Assembly: GCA_002633025.1 (NCBI GenBank)
Contig: NMRB01001981.1
Coordinates: forward strand, 2,080-66,079
Direction: 5' to 3'
Length of the DNA stretch: 64,000 nt
Source: Notospermus geniculatus
Lineage: Eukaryota > Nemertea > Pilidiophora > Heteronemertea > Lineidae
Position 1 is the first letter of the stretch. Every line of letters begins with the position of its first letter. Below, in pieces: positions 35,775 to 46,950 of the stretch. Under the pieces are notes generated by a model that was given only the letters and a program-made list of their open reading frames with translations, had not been told where the DNA came from and searched no databases. The position numbers and the translations under genes are program-made.

Positions 35775-35855
35775 ATCAAGTCGATTTTATGACGATAACA
35801 TTGTTTTTGCAGCCTCCCAAAAAGTTGTGTGTCAGATCAGGCTGTGGATGGGATA
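35775..35855 (+). repeat. 81-bp perfect direct repeat, copy 2
   Basis: Identical to 35562-35642. Its end coincides with the point where the contig after the N at 36511 begins (GGATACGTGG), so the assembly probably broke at this repeat. Confidence 0.9.
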
Positions 35856-36510
35856 CGTGGAGTACCTCGAGAGAAATCGCGTTTTTTCACTCAAGCCATG
35901 ATTTCAACGAAAAACGAGTATCTTTTCTTAGTACAAATGGTGCACATATCAACTTTGATTTCTTTCTGTCCGAGTGATGGTTGTCATTCTATAGCTGGGA
36001 TGCTATGTGCGATCTCTCTCGAGTTACCCAAAGGTAGTCACATCGCAATTGTCACTGTCTTCAATTGAATAAATCGGCCACCAGCCATGGTCCCCGACAG
36101 AACCAAGAATGAGGTGTTGGAGAAAACATGTCTTCCTGTTGGAGTTGATTACGGTTCCACGGTATCCTCACGAGTGCCCAGCTCTTAATCTACTGCTGGC
36201 GAGCGCCACGATTAGATTGGACCCCGCCTACCGGGCGCAATTCCCCGCGCTATAATTACGCCTGCATGGATCTTGCCTCTTGCCAGTGTCTTGGGACTTA
36301 ATTGAATTCTTCCAGTGCAAACCGTGCAGAACACTTTCCAACGTCTGAAAGGAGTGCACTGTTGGCTTGCTTTTGTACATGTGTAGCCCGAAGCCAACAC
36401 TTCCCCGAGGCACGATAAGATGGGAATGCTCTCCCGACCTACCCGAGTATGGATTATTTCTTGAAACATCCAAAACGATTCAACTGCATTCAGCGTAATA
36501 TTGGTCAAGT
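35851..36510 (+). repeat. Direct duplicate, left copy, ending at a gap
   Basis: 660 bp matched by 36512-37182 with scattered differences, including a short extra CTCGTATG-type segment in the right copy near 36671. It ends at GGTCAAGT before the N. Long frames on both strands recur in both copies simply because the DNA is the same. Confidence 0.9.
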
Positions 36511-36511
36511 N
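36511..36511. other. Assembly gap between duplicated contig ends
   Basis: A single N flanked by the end of one copy and the start of the next. Confidence 0.85.
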
Positions 36512-37182
36512 GGATACGTGGTGTACCTCGAGAGAAATCGCGTTTTTTTCACTCAAGCCATGATTTCAACGAAAAACGAGTATCTTTTCTTAGTACAAAA
36601 TGGTGCACATATCAACTTTGATTTCCTTCTGTCCGAGTGATGGTTGTCATTCTATAGCTGGGATGCTATCTCGTATGGTGCGATCTCTCTAGAGTTACCC
36701 AAAGGTAGTCACATCGCAATTGTCCATGTCTTCAATTGAATAAATCGGCCGGCAGCCATGAGTCCCCGACAGAACCAAGAATGAGGTCTTGGAGAAAACC
36801 TGGCTTCCTGTTGGAGTTGATTACGGTTCCACGGTATCCTCACGAGTGCCCAGCTCTTAATCTACTGCTGGCGAGCGCCACGATTAGATTGGACCCCGCC
36901 TACCGGGCGCAATTCCCCGCGCTATAATTACGCCTGCATGGATCTTGCCTCTTGCCAGTGTCTTGGGACTTAATTGAATTCTTCCAGTGCAAACCGTGCA
37001 GAACACTTTCCAACGTCTGAAAGGAGTGCACTGTTGGCTTGCTTTTGTACATGTGTAGCCCGAAGCCAACACTTCCCCGAGGCACGATAAGATGGGAATG
37101 CTCTCCCGACCTACCCGAGTATGGATTATTCCTTGAAACATCCAAAACGATTCAACTGCATTCAGCGTAATATTGGTCAAGT
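36512..37182 (+). repeat. Direct duplicate, right copy, starting at a gap
   Basis: Starts GGATACGTGGTGTACC and runs to GGTCAAGT, where it leaves the left copy's end point and continues into unique sequence. Allelic contigs placed in series are the simplest explanation. Confidence 0.9.
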
Positions 37183-37365
37183 GTCGCATTCTAATCGAAT
37201 GTCAATAGAAGACAGTTGTGGAAAATTAGAAAAAACTATTGGCAACAAAACCAACGAAAATGACTTAGCGCTTGTCAAGTGGGTGAAGTAGTTATACAGA
37301 GCGATCCAAATTTTCTGAGTGGCGCATGGAGCTCCTTGGCTTCGTCTTTAGTGTTGTGGTATTGG

Positions 37366-37560
37366 TCTCATGCATGGGTGTTCATACTTGCTGGTTGCTG
37401 CGCCAACCGCTGATAAATTAGAAACCGAAAGTATGCTGATGGACGTCAGACGCTCAACAGATTCTAACTCTCACTGCTTGGCAGCGATCAACTGGGTCCT
37501 TGTTACAAGAACATGAGGTGTCTCATGCGACGGGTAGAAGACGGGGACTGTAAATGTTGA
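37366..37560 (+). repeat. ~195-bp tandem duplication, unit A
   Basis: Begins TCTCATGCATGGGT and is followed at once by unit B with the same start. Shared blocks include CTGATAAAT, GACGTC[A/T]GAC and CAAGAACA[T/C]G[A/T]GGTGTCT. The units are clearly diverged, so this is an old genomic duplication and not an assembly effect. Confidence 0.7.
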
Positions 37561-38020
37561 TCTCATGCATGGGTATTCAATAGGCCTACTTACTGGTTTC
37601 TGGTCCAAGCCCTGATAAATACAACGAAAATATGACGTCTGACAGTCGATAGACAATTCTCAAATTGACGTAAACGAAAAAGATCTGCGCACTTCCGCCG
37701 AAATCGCAACCACAACCTCGGTCTGAAACTGAATGACGTGACGCAGACAACGCCACGACAGTGACTTCGACGACGTTAAGAGTCCATTGCTGAATCATGG
37801 ATTGCGTCACGTCAGCTGGTTTCAGATCGAGGCTGTGGTTGCGATTTCGGCGGAAGTGTACAGATCTGCGAATTCGAGAATCGCCTATAGTTCCACCTAC
37901 ACATGTCTGTCACTGATTTGCAGCAAGTAACTTGGTGGCCCTTGCTTCAAGAACACGTGGTGTCTTATCACATGTGATATACGTCATACATGGTATGAAG
38001 ATGGCGACTGTGAATTTTGA
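37561..38020 (+). repeat. Tandem duplication, unit B, split by an insertion
   Basis: Homology to unit A runs from 37561 to about 37646 and resumes around 37891-38020. The interval between is a foldback element. Comparison with the uninterrupted unit A therefore gives an independent estimate of the element's limits. Confidence 0.65.
37647..37890. mobile_element. ~244-bp foldback element inside unit B
   Basis: Outer ends CGATAGACAATTCTC and the inverse of GAGAATCGCCTATAG pair. From AGATCTGCG at 37681 to the AGATCT ending at 37867 the arms match closely, through CACTTCCGCCGAAATCGCAA and GACGTGACGCA. The centre is about 55 bp. No transposase is encoded. The element sits between two homology blocks of the tandem duplication. 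Confidence 0.75.
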
Positions 38021-40497
38021 TGAGGTAAAGTACAGCGGGTACCTCTAGAAGGTAGACACCTCTTCAACAGGGACACCGAGCCTCGGCCCCTTTCATACAA
38101 GTCATTTCTATTCATCTTTATGGGTACACAGCCTCTCAATAACGTTTGCATTTGCCAGTCCCGTTGCGATGTCCTAGCAGAAGAAATGTTTTCCTGTATT
38201 TTCGCAAAAATGTTACTGGGACAGTTCCAACATGAGCGGAATTTTTTTCGTACAACTCACCAGTTCATTAAATATTCAACTTGCATATCAAAAATACCCA
38301 TTTCACAGAAAAAAATCGAAATCATCATCCTTTGTCCTTCGTTTCTTTAGCAGCCTGCAATTGACATGGCGAATTAAAACAAACAGCGAGGTAACGTCCC
38401 ATTTTGCTTGCATAGCTAATGTGACACTCTCACCGGGATTAAAAATACATCAGTGACTTACTGGTTGCTGTAATTCATACAGTTCCCTGGAGGTTTGGGG
38501 ATGTCATGCACGCGCAGTGAGGCGAACCAGTCTCAGAACGCCGAGAGTCATTCCTGATCCCCGGGCTTTGTTTATCGGTGGAGTGCAGATTTTCAATTCC
38601 GAATCTTCGCTCACCCTTTTCGACCTCAAAATGTGATTTTAAACTTCTCAGCCTCTCTGGGAATGTTGATGTTTGTTTTTAATCAGCTTAAATTGTTTTG
38701 GGTTGAAGGTTGCCATGACTGAGTTGGTTAGGTTGAGAGATAATGCTTGCCTTATGGCCTCTAGTTTATCGTACTAGACACAGGAATTCCTGCAGGACCT
38801 ACTGAAATCGACAACCGATTATAGGGCAACTATGACAAATATTACACGTCTACTTGAAAACTTGCAATGTCAACATTTCAAAATGTGGGTCGTCTGCTTG
38901 CTTTACAGAAACAAGTGACGGAATAATGTAATGGTAACGGTACTGAATAACTTGTATGGATGCTCATAAAACAAAGATCCCATGCAGCGTAGAGTGTACC
39001 CTTTTTCCGAAACAAAAAGCTTGTCAAAATTGAGTGGACAGCTATAGTATAATGCCATTGACGAAAGCACCCATGACTGACAAAAAAAATAAACAAACAA
39101 AACGAATAAAAGAGTTCAACATAAGCTTATTCTTAAATTTTTCCTCCACAAAGTAACTTACGCCAAAATCAGTGGAGTCGAATATGTGCCTGAAAACTTC
39201 ACACCTCTATATAAAAAATTAGTTACCGCCGGTAGCTCTGGGAGAAAACAGTAATGTGTAGCCTGCTCTATTATTATACCTCATCAAGATTCATCCTTCA
39301 ACTCCATTAACTCTAGACATAAGGCTGATTCTAAAAAAAGGTATCAAGAACTACTTCAAGACCCAAGCGACAAAAACAAGATCTCGAAAAACAACCTGCT
39401 AGACGAATGAATTTAAGTTTGTGAGAGCGAAAGTTGGACTGTGATAGATGTTCACAGCGACTGGATTTTTAGGGAAAAACGCCCATCTTCACAAATTGTT
39501 GATGACAAAGCGACAACTCACTGAACTCTTCAGAAAGATTGCAGACGATATTGTGGAAGAAAGTCACCGATAGATTATCCGGTACTCTCTCCTTCGCACC
39601 TTCACTTCCGCTTTCTTAGATAACCTTCATCTTGTATCACTTCGCCTTTTTCAAATACAGACGACACGCAATTTCCTTATTTAAAATGCAAAACAGGCCA
39701 ATCGCATCAATTTGGACGATAACGTCAAGTATATATCGAAACATGACCCTCCCTTAGCGCTTCTCATTTCCGAGTCCGTCCTAATAACTGGATAAACCAC
39801 ACGATTTGTTGCCTAATCTCCGTGAAACACGTACAATGTAAACTTCAATTTCGACAAGGCGGTCCATTCAACCCATGGCCTATCTCCCCATCCTCTATAC
39901 GAGATTTAATTAAAACATTTTTCTGAGTCAACTATTGGATTGATTCATGCGTGGCTGCCTCGCCTATCTGACCATGTGTACAATACAAGGTGTCCTAGGC
40001 CAGGATATTGCAGGATGATCTATTCGGCTCTTCCCAGTCTGTCCTATGGCTTTGCCCATACCTCTTCCCACTGTTTCCGATGTCTGACAGTTCTTACGCA
40101 GAAAATTGCAAGTTATGCGATCATTAAAATATTAGCCACCTTTGTTCGCGAGATTTATTACGGAGATTACTATCGTGAGCAGATATTGTGTGCATTTGTC
40201 AGAGGAGCACGCTGTTCCGAAGGTTTCACCAACAAAATGACTTAGCAGAAATCTTGGGCTTCAAAAAATGTGAACTTGGATCCTGGGATTTGATGGAAAC
40301 AAGGGGAATTATTAATTAAACTAGTCAATGCTTCACTTTTTTCTGCTGTAAAGTGACAAATGCACTGGAGTGACCTGAGCGAAAAAGACTTATTTCTATA
40401 AACTCTACTCATTCCGACCAAGTTTGTTGAGTTCATAGCTTGTCTAGATCTGAATTGGGCCAGTGGCAGTGTGATATTTTCCAGTGTATCCGTATGT
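38021..40497. other. Non-coding stretch, nothing recognised
   Basis: AT-rich, with only short open frames (maximum about 76 codons). No repeat or RNA gene is recognised. Confidence 0.5.
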
Positions 40498-40531
40498 CAG
40501 TGTTTCCCCTTATTTTCTATGGGAAACGCTG
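40498..40531. mobile_element. 34-bp remnant: two hAT-like TIRs with almost no interior
   Basis: CAGTGTTTCCC is followed after 12 bases by GGGAAACGCTG, an inverted pair with one mismatch. CAGTGTTTCCC is a familiar hAT terminal sequence. No 8-bp target duplication is visible. It may be an internal-deletion relic or a chance hairpin. Confidence 0.4.
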
Positions 40532-40757
40532 GTAGATAGATAGACACGTGATTGGTTGGTTGAGTCTTAGTAACCAAACTTCTTTCTTCGATTAGAACCT
40601 GCCACATGTCCACCTCAGAACGTCTTCTTTGCAAGGCATCATAGGCCTAGTATATGCGCCCTCTCTTGAATTAACACAAAGTGCTTGTCCACGTTGTTCA
40701 CTGAACCACGCACTAGGCAGGACTCTATGGAGACTTTCAGTTCATAAAAGGTTTTAA

Positions 40758-40807
40758 CCAATCAGAATACTTGTCACTCATTATCACAAGCCTGGCTCGC
40801 ATATAAG
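40758..40807 (+). promoter_or_regulatory. Candidate core promoter (CCAAT and TATA)
   Basis: AACCAATCAG (CCAAT at 40758-40762) precedes GCATATAAGACG (ATATAAG at 40801-40807) by about 40 bp, typical CCAAT-to-TATA spacing. A five-codon upstream frame (40845) and then a 39-codon frame (40865-40984) follow. The arrangement is suggestive only. Confidence 0.25.
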
Positions 40808-40864
40808 ACGCCATTTGAGTGGCTGGCCTGTTTCTGCATTCATAATGGACGAAATCGGATGAAA

Positions 40865-40984
40865 ATGGTTCCGATCAACTCCACCAGCTCATTCTGCAGC
40901 CAGAATTGCCTCCGACTCTGTGATGAACTTCGACAGAGATACCACCCAGTCAGAGTGATAGATCTGCGCGTTAAAAAGGCGTGA
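40865..40984 (+). CDS. Short open reading frame behind a TATA/CCAAT pair
   Basis: ATG at 40865 in an AAAATGG context (good at -3 and +4) opens 39 codons. The end is basic (VIDLRVKKA) and there are three cysteines. A tiny upstream frame, MDEIG-stop, starts 20 bases earlier. I recognise no family. Length alone gives no support, so the interest comes from the promoter-like sequence about 60 bp upstream. Confidence 0.12.
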   Translation: MVPINSTSSFCSQNCLRLCDELRQRYHPVRVIDLRVKKA

Positions 40985-41705
40985 ATTATCAATACGTTCG
41001 CCTTTATTTGCCAATCAAGTGGCTGTATGCTGAGCAGATGTCAGCACAATCTTTGTTAACATTCCGGACGCACCGTTCTCGGGATGACGTCACAAGGGAT
41101 AGGGATATTTCCCAAGATGCAATACAGCGGAAGACTTAATCATCTTTAGTCTCTCAAGTCAGTAGTCATCAGAGATAAAGTTTACGACTCATCTTAACGA
41201 GTGGTAGGTAGCTATGGCCGTGACGAAGGAACCTGAGAGATTAGACTAGTTTCATCATCTGCAAGCAGTAATGGCCCCACCATTGCAACCAGGGAGTACC
41301 TATTTAACTACGGTTGCCATGACAACCTTTAGCTTCCCGAAAGGTGATTTGCTGACGGCTCAATGATCTTATAAGAGATAGTGTCCCATAAAACCAAAGA
41401 GGACAGTTTTGTCTGTCCACGGCAACCAAGCAAGGAGGGTGAAATTTAAATTGTCTTTGACTTCCTATTTACCTGCCACTAGTGACGGACAGCTGTGGAG
41501 AACCATTAGGAACGCGTGGTGTCGTTATGTAAGGTTTGGGTCGGTTCGAGAAAAAGGGAACTCAGAAATCGTAAAATAATTTTTCCTGGTTTGGTACTTT
41601 TTGAATGGCAATATTTTTAATGCATTACTGTTGGAAAAAATTGACAAATTGACACTAGCCAGGAGTCCATGCTTCTGAGAATATCTAACTGAAATCAGCG
41701 TCAAA
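40985..41705. other. Non-coding stretch with one CRE
   Basis: A TGACGTCA at about 41083 is isolated. Nothing else is recognised. Confidence 0.5.
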
Positions 41706-41945
41706 TACTCTAAACTCCCACTTACCTGTCCCATTTCTGACCTCGGAAAAAACGACTAAGTCCTAAGTTGACGATAATGTGGTGGGGGTATGGTCAGAAA
41801 GAGTAATGTCCTGTCCACTCTCATGTCCCACTCCCGAGCCTGCAATGACAGAATGAAAGTATGACAGCGTGCAATATCTTTAACTTAAGATTTGGTCATT
41901 TTTTCCGAGTTCAGGAATGAGACAGGTAAGTGGGAGTTTGGAGTA
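41706..41945. mobile_element. 240-bp TA-flanked MITE
   Basis: Inverted arms of about 60 bp start TA-CTCTAAACTCCCACTTACC and end with the inverse GTTTGGAG-TA. They pair on through CTCGGAAAAAA to CTAAG/CTTAAG. The terminal TA on each side fits Tc1/mariner-type insertion. No transposase is encoded. Confidence 0.85.
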
Positions 41946-43464
41946 GCTCTAGGACTAGTGTTGGAATATTGTTCATACTCAATGAAGGAGGAAAACAAAC
42001 GGATGAGCCACGGGAGAAAATATGTTGAGAAAGAGCATCTTCAATGAATCTTAGTGAATTTTCGCATCGGCTCGGTTAGACCGACGACAACATTAGCAAT
42101 GGTTTTCCTAGTTCGAGGAGGGTTTAACATGGAAGGAATCTTCGCTAAACGTTGTCCGGGATGTTGCGGAAACTCTCTAATACAACATGTACCCACAAGT
42201 AGATGTACATGTACATGTACGTTTCCTATCAAGACTACTAATCATTAGACTCCGCAATGTTGGCGTAACTATACATGGAACAGGATGCGAAAAGGGCCCA
42301 GGGAAGGACCTTAATGCGTTTTCCACCTCGATCGCTTCCAGTAAATCCTCAATTCCTAATGCCTCGGCTAAATTATAATTATACCTAATATTGATGGCAA
42401 GCCACAGTGGTGAAATCTATGAAATGAGTATAATCAAAAATTTATGCTAATGTTTCTTGCTCTCCCATGGCCCTGGATATTTGAAACAATAGAACCACTG
42501 GGAGCGCGTTCTGTCGTTATGTTTATCAAAATGGCCTCCTTTATTTCGCGACAAATGCGCAATATTAGACGGACTAAATATCAAGTGATTTATTGATGTG
42601 TTAAGTTAGATAGAGTTTTATTTGTTCATTTATGGGCAACGTATTCTCCTCAGAGTATAAAGGCACGGTGTAAAATTTGGTTTAATGACGGCAGGTGATG
42701 TTGCTGTGTAAGTGTAATTTGCAGCGTTAGGTTACTATCACAGGGCGGACGTCGTAGATTTTGTAAGCTGTCGTCCCTTGAATGTATCGGGGACGCGTAA
42801 ACTAGATAACGGGATGGTACGTCCATTATTTATGGGAGAGGAGTATTAGTTAAGTGTGAAAAATATAATGGTGCTGATACATTTTGTAATTGACGACGCC
42901 AGTTGGTGTACATGTAGGTAGGAAGAGGTAATGGCTGAAGTACGTGACCCTTCAAATGATCAGACGTAAAGACTAATTTGTGGCGACCTCTAACCTTTGG
43001 ACCACGAAGTACGAAAGAGTTTTCCGAGATTCTATCTATACCGTTTCGCTGCCAGGAGCATTTCATAACAAAAATAAATCTGCCAAATCCTGAAAAATAC
43101 AGAAAACCTGTCTCGCAGTCATTGTAAAGCATCGTGAGAGCTTTCCAATGAATGCTTGTGTGACGGTTTTCAGATGCCTTTCAAGATTTTGTGCATAAGT
43201 ATTTAATTTCCGAAAAAGTGGCCTTGAGAGTGAAAAGGGTTATACTCGCGTTTTGAAGCCCTACGTTTCGCGCGTTACTGCCCCCCCCCCCCAATATGGT
43301 GTAGACCAAACATAAAGAATCCTTGCCGAAGCACGTGCTTCTAAATGTGACTTTTAGATAGTCCAAGATGAAAAAGCAAACGCTAACGAGTATGACGTCA
43401 CATTTCCTTGATCTCTATCCCACTCTAGTGCATTTTAATCACATTTCGAGTTGTGATGTCAATC
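41946..43464. other. Non-coding stretch
   Basis: Holds a TACATG run near 42202-42222, a C12 tract near 43281 and an isolated TGACGTCA near 43395. No gene or longer repeat is recognised. Confidence 0.5.
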
Positions 43465-43558
43465 AATAGAAAGTTTTCCAAAGCCCCCGAAACCCGACGC
43501 GAACAATGGGATTGGCGTTCGCGTTGGCGTTTCGGGGGCTTTGCGAAAACTCTGTATT
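43465..43558. mobile_element. MITE family GAGTTTTCGCAAAGCC, copy 2
   Basis: AATAGAAAGTTTTCCAAAGC pairs with the inverse of GCTTTGCGAAAACTCTGTATT. The interior keeps GAACAATGGGATTGGCGTTC, identical to copy 1 at 26.9 kb, but the left half is shortened. At 94 bp it is a deletion derivative. Confidence 0.85.
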
Positions 43559-44315
43559 CACTCTAACATTTTTCGAAAAGGCGATCTGACACAGCATCAC
43601 CGCCTAATGTACGATGGCGCTACTCCACATTGAAGTATATTGTGTTCATTATTTTACAACGATTATAATAAACTTGCCAATTCTTCAGCCACGTTTTGCA
43701 CCGAATGCCATAACACGCACGTAGCACGCGACATCCAACCCTTTACATGAGACAACACTTGAGGGCAGCTTTCTCTCTGTCATTTGATCGCGTTACCATT
43801 AAGAACACCACTTAACTCATGCCAATGAAAGAGTTAACACGCAATATCGATACTTAAACGAAATCCCTCCGCACATCCACGGGGCACATAATTCAATGCT
43901 CCCTTTGCATGCCTTTAAAGACAAGTGTTTTGAAAACAAATTAGTAAATTAGATTATTGCTTAATGACGTTAATTTCATTCGCTGATGTCTAGATCAGTT
44001 TACTGGGCGAAGTCACGCTCTCTCTTTGAGCCAGCGAAGCACGGAATCCCAGGGGCTTTAGGTAAACGGCCGGAGAAAGAGCAGAACGTAGAGGGAGATC
44101 TAACAACACCGAGGAAAACTAATACGTGAAAGCCACTGATGAAATGAAAAAGTGGACGTTATCAGGGTCGGTTGTGGATGAAGAATCCATGAACCATCTG
44201 TCGTGGGTTCTTTCGAGGCAAAAATTACCGTGGAGGAAATATGAAGGCTTGTTTTATGCAAACTAAAAACTCGGACAGCACGACAGTTGAGCCGAAGCCA
44301 CCGTAAGATATCTGT
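43559..44315. other. Non-coding stretch, nothing recognised
   Basis: No repeat or supported frame is seen. Confidence 0.5.
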
Positions 44316-44538
44316 TGATTGGCTGAAACAAGTCGAGCAGGTCGAGAGGCACAAGTCGTGCAATGTTTTCCTGCGGACCAACGTCCTATGTCCCAAAGTG
44401 GTCTTGAAAGCTGATCACTGATTGGATAGCTAATTTTACGCCAATGCTAATAGGCACTAGTGACGCCTATTGGTCATCTTCGGAGAATCGCGTAAGCCGA
44501 AGCATTTCAGGAGCGCGGGTATTATAGGGTTCGAAACT
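44316..44538 (-). repeat. CCAAT-bearing dispersed repeat, copy 2 (inverted)
   Basis: Minus-strand relative of 22085-22300, with the CCAAT pentamers as ATTGG at 44469, 44421 and 44318. The blocks TACCCGCGCTC, CCAATAGGCGTCACTAGTG and CCTCTCGAC are conserved. Confidence 0.75.
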
Positions 44539-46885
44539 GAAGTGGGAGTTTAGGCCCAAGACTGCATGAGATACTATCTCGGGCCGATATAAAGTTTGTC
44601 CAGGCATTGTCGGATTCGCGTAGTGAAATTACGGAACAGGGCCGAGCAACTGATCAAGTGCACTGTTACAGTCGAAGTAACAGTGATCACAAGGCGAGAT
44701 GATGAATGGCCAATCAAGGCCAGAGTGTTAATGATGGGTTCGATTATCAATAATTATATCTCGTGTCTTTGCCATCAATTTTCTTCTCCCCCGAGACCGG
44801 ACGGGCGAGACTGCCTAATTGCACGCCAAGCAATCATGTGCACGAACGTTCCGCCAGTCTTTAGGCCGATTGATACACCGCCCTGATTGACCCACTACTT
44901 TGCTGGCAAGTCAATTTCATTAAAGGACTATCCAGTTTATCTGTCTTTCGTCACCTGGAAATTGAAGGCTTTTCATATTGAAGGAAAGAACCTTTCTTCG
45001 ACTGAAAGTCATTGGCATGGCCCTTTCACAAAATCTTGCGTGCATAGTTCGCTGCTTGTTGTTTATTGGCCAGTACAAACCTCAATAGGTGTCACTAGTG
45101 GTTCAATCTATTAAATGAAAGTGACATCCAGGTCCTGATCAATTTCCCACGCGGAAGGCATCCATTAGGCTGTTGTATTTGCATCTTTCTAGGGCCGAAG
45201 CCAAAGTATCACTGGCCCTGTTAAGTATGGAAGAGGCCATCTCAAGCTATTCATGTTCCTCACCCATCTCAGGCTACCCCGTGTTCTCGCGTCCATTGTG
45301 TAGGACCAGGTTACGACGTGCTGCCCTCTATCGCAGCAAAGCAGTTAGCTGCGCATGTCATTCTCTTCAAATCCCTACTCCTCGGTCCTCGCTCCGAATT
45401 CAACTATGTCAAGCTTCTATATCCTGTGAGAATTTGCCACGGCGGCTAACAAAATCTTGGCGAGTGACTGCGCATAAGATGGCCAAGATTGATAGCAGAC
45501 AATACCAACAGTTTACACGATTTCCATCTCTTTAATAAGGACCACTGTCCCAGAAGAGGAATTGACACATAGCAGCTATTCTTCACAATGCCTTATAGAA
45601 GCTTAACATGTCTTTCAATGCCCGCCCTTCGAATCCCAAAAGACTCGTGTGATATTGATGATGATATTTTCTCCGTCTAAAGCAGATGGAGACATCTGAT
45701 GAAGAAAATGACGGAGGTCTTTTGAAACGACTACATAATCAATTTTCGGTAGCGTTTCATGATTGGCATTGACTACCGCGTAGACCTGTCATGAAATTTG
45801 GATCGGATTTCTTCTCGTAGAGGTCATGTGATGCACATTCAGCCAATCAAAATATCATGTCCGGTTGCTATAAGTTTTGGTACATTGCAGCGCCGACCTC
45901 CGTTGTCATCGTCTTTTAACGAGTGGCAGAGGCTGATCTCCGTCTGGGTGTCAACAACCTCCATTTTCCCGGCCAACTGCATCAAAAATGCGGAACGGAA
46001 CAGTGACTGGAAGGAACGAAATTGGGCAAGGACATGAAAACTTTGGTTGTTGTTGTTGTTTTCGTGTTTCTGTTTACTGTCCTCCGCGCCAAACTGTTGA
46101 AAATGCCGTTTACCTCTCCTGTCGCATGTGGCGCTGGTGCGGAATGACATCTGCTTTTGCCAGGATTCGATAAACGTGTAGTTTGCTTTAATGTGATAAT
46201 GTGACATCACCGACTCGTAAAGAGCTACCAAATTGGCAGTTAGACTAACTAGACTCGGATCACGTTACAGCCTGCTCGCCTCACGCGATGCTTGACAGTC
46301 TCCCTGCTGACTAACTTATGGACGTTAATAGCCAAACCTTCGTCCAGGGTAATTCTTTAACAGCCCGAAGTGGGCATCAATGCGGCTGAATTAGCTGGCG
46401 TAATCCGCTGCGACACAAAGTAGGGTCTACTTCCTGGAGTTGCAGCAGCAGTCACCAATATGAACTGCGCACAGATTACGTGTACACCTCGTGTCACAGG
46501 TTCGTCTGGTTGACTGGCCAATAAAGGAACAGAACTCTCGAAATCACTATACAATGTAGTTTTCTATATTCATATCATAGCACCAGTTGAAACTTGACAG
46601 GAAAACCCCACAGCCTCTGAACACGTTCAAACCACTGTCTGACCGTTCTGCACCTCTCTAAAGCACTGTCCAAAATGATCCACACACCCAGATTAAACCT
46701 TGGCTAAAACAAGGCCTAATACAACAAGTCCCACTATAGTGTGAGGGGCTGGGCATTGGTTTGTGACACCTAGACGAGCCCCCCGACGACTTCAAGAGGG
46801 CCCAAGGTGGAGATGTTGTGAAAAGCAGTTAGGCGCCAAGAACATGAATAAAAAAGAAGAAGTAAGAAGTCCTAGGAGCCGAAGA
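44539..46885. other. Non-coding stretch with small hairpins
   Basis: A tight hairpin, CACTGTTAC with GTAACAGTG (44661-44685), and another near 45671-45692 are seen. On the minus strand an ATG in a good context (GAAAATGGAGG, at 45964) opens a 41-codon acidic frame that I cannot assign. A short TTG microsatellite lies near 46049. Confidence 0.45.
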
Positions 46886-46890
46886 TTCTG

Positions 46891-46950
46891 ACCTGAAATC
46901 GAAGGCACGACCTCATTGGTGATGTACCAGTCTTTCCACTGCACCACTCA
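46891..46950 (-). repeat. tRNA-derived SINE fragment (inverted)
   Basis: The minus strand carries A-box TGGTGCAGTGG (46946-46936) and, about 30 bases on, a B-box-like CCTTCGATTTC (46905-46895). The A-box is identical to that at 10920, so these are probably one SINE family. Spacing is close to a tRNA, but the flanks cannot form an acceptor stem. Confidence 0.5.

Noticed and set aside
45697-45770. Possible hammerhead ribozyme (CTGATGA ... GAAACG ... CGTTTC)
   Set aside because: The core and a stem III pair exist, but the bases that should form stem I do not pair and stem II is poor.
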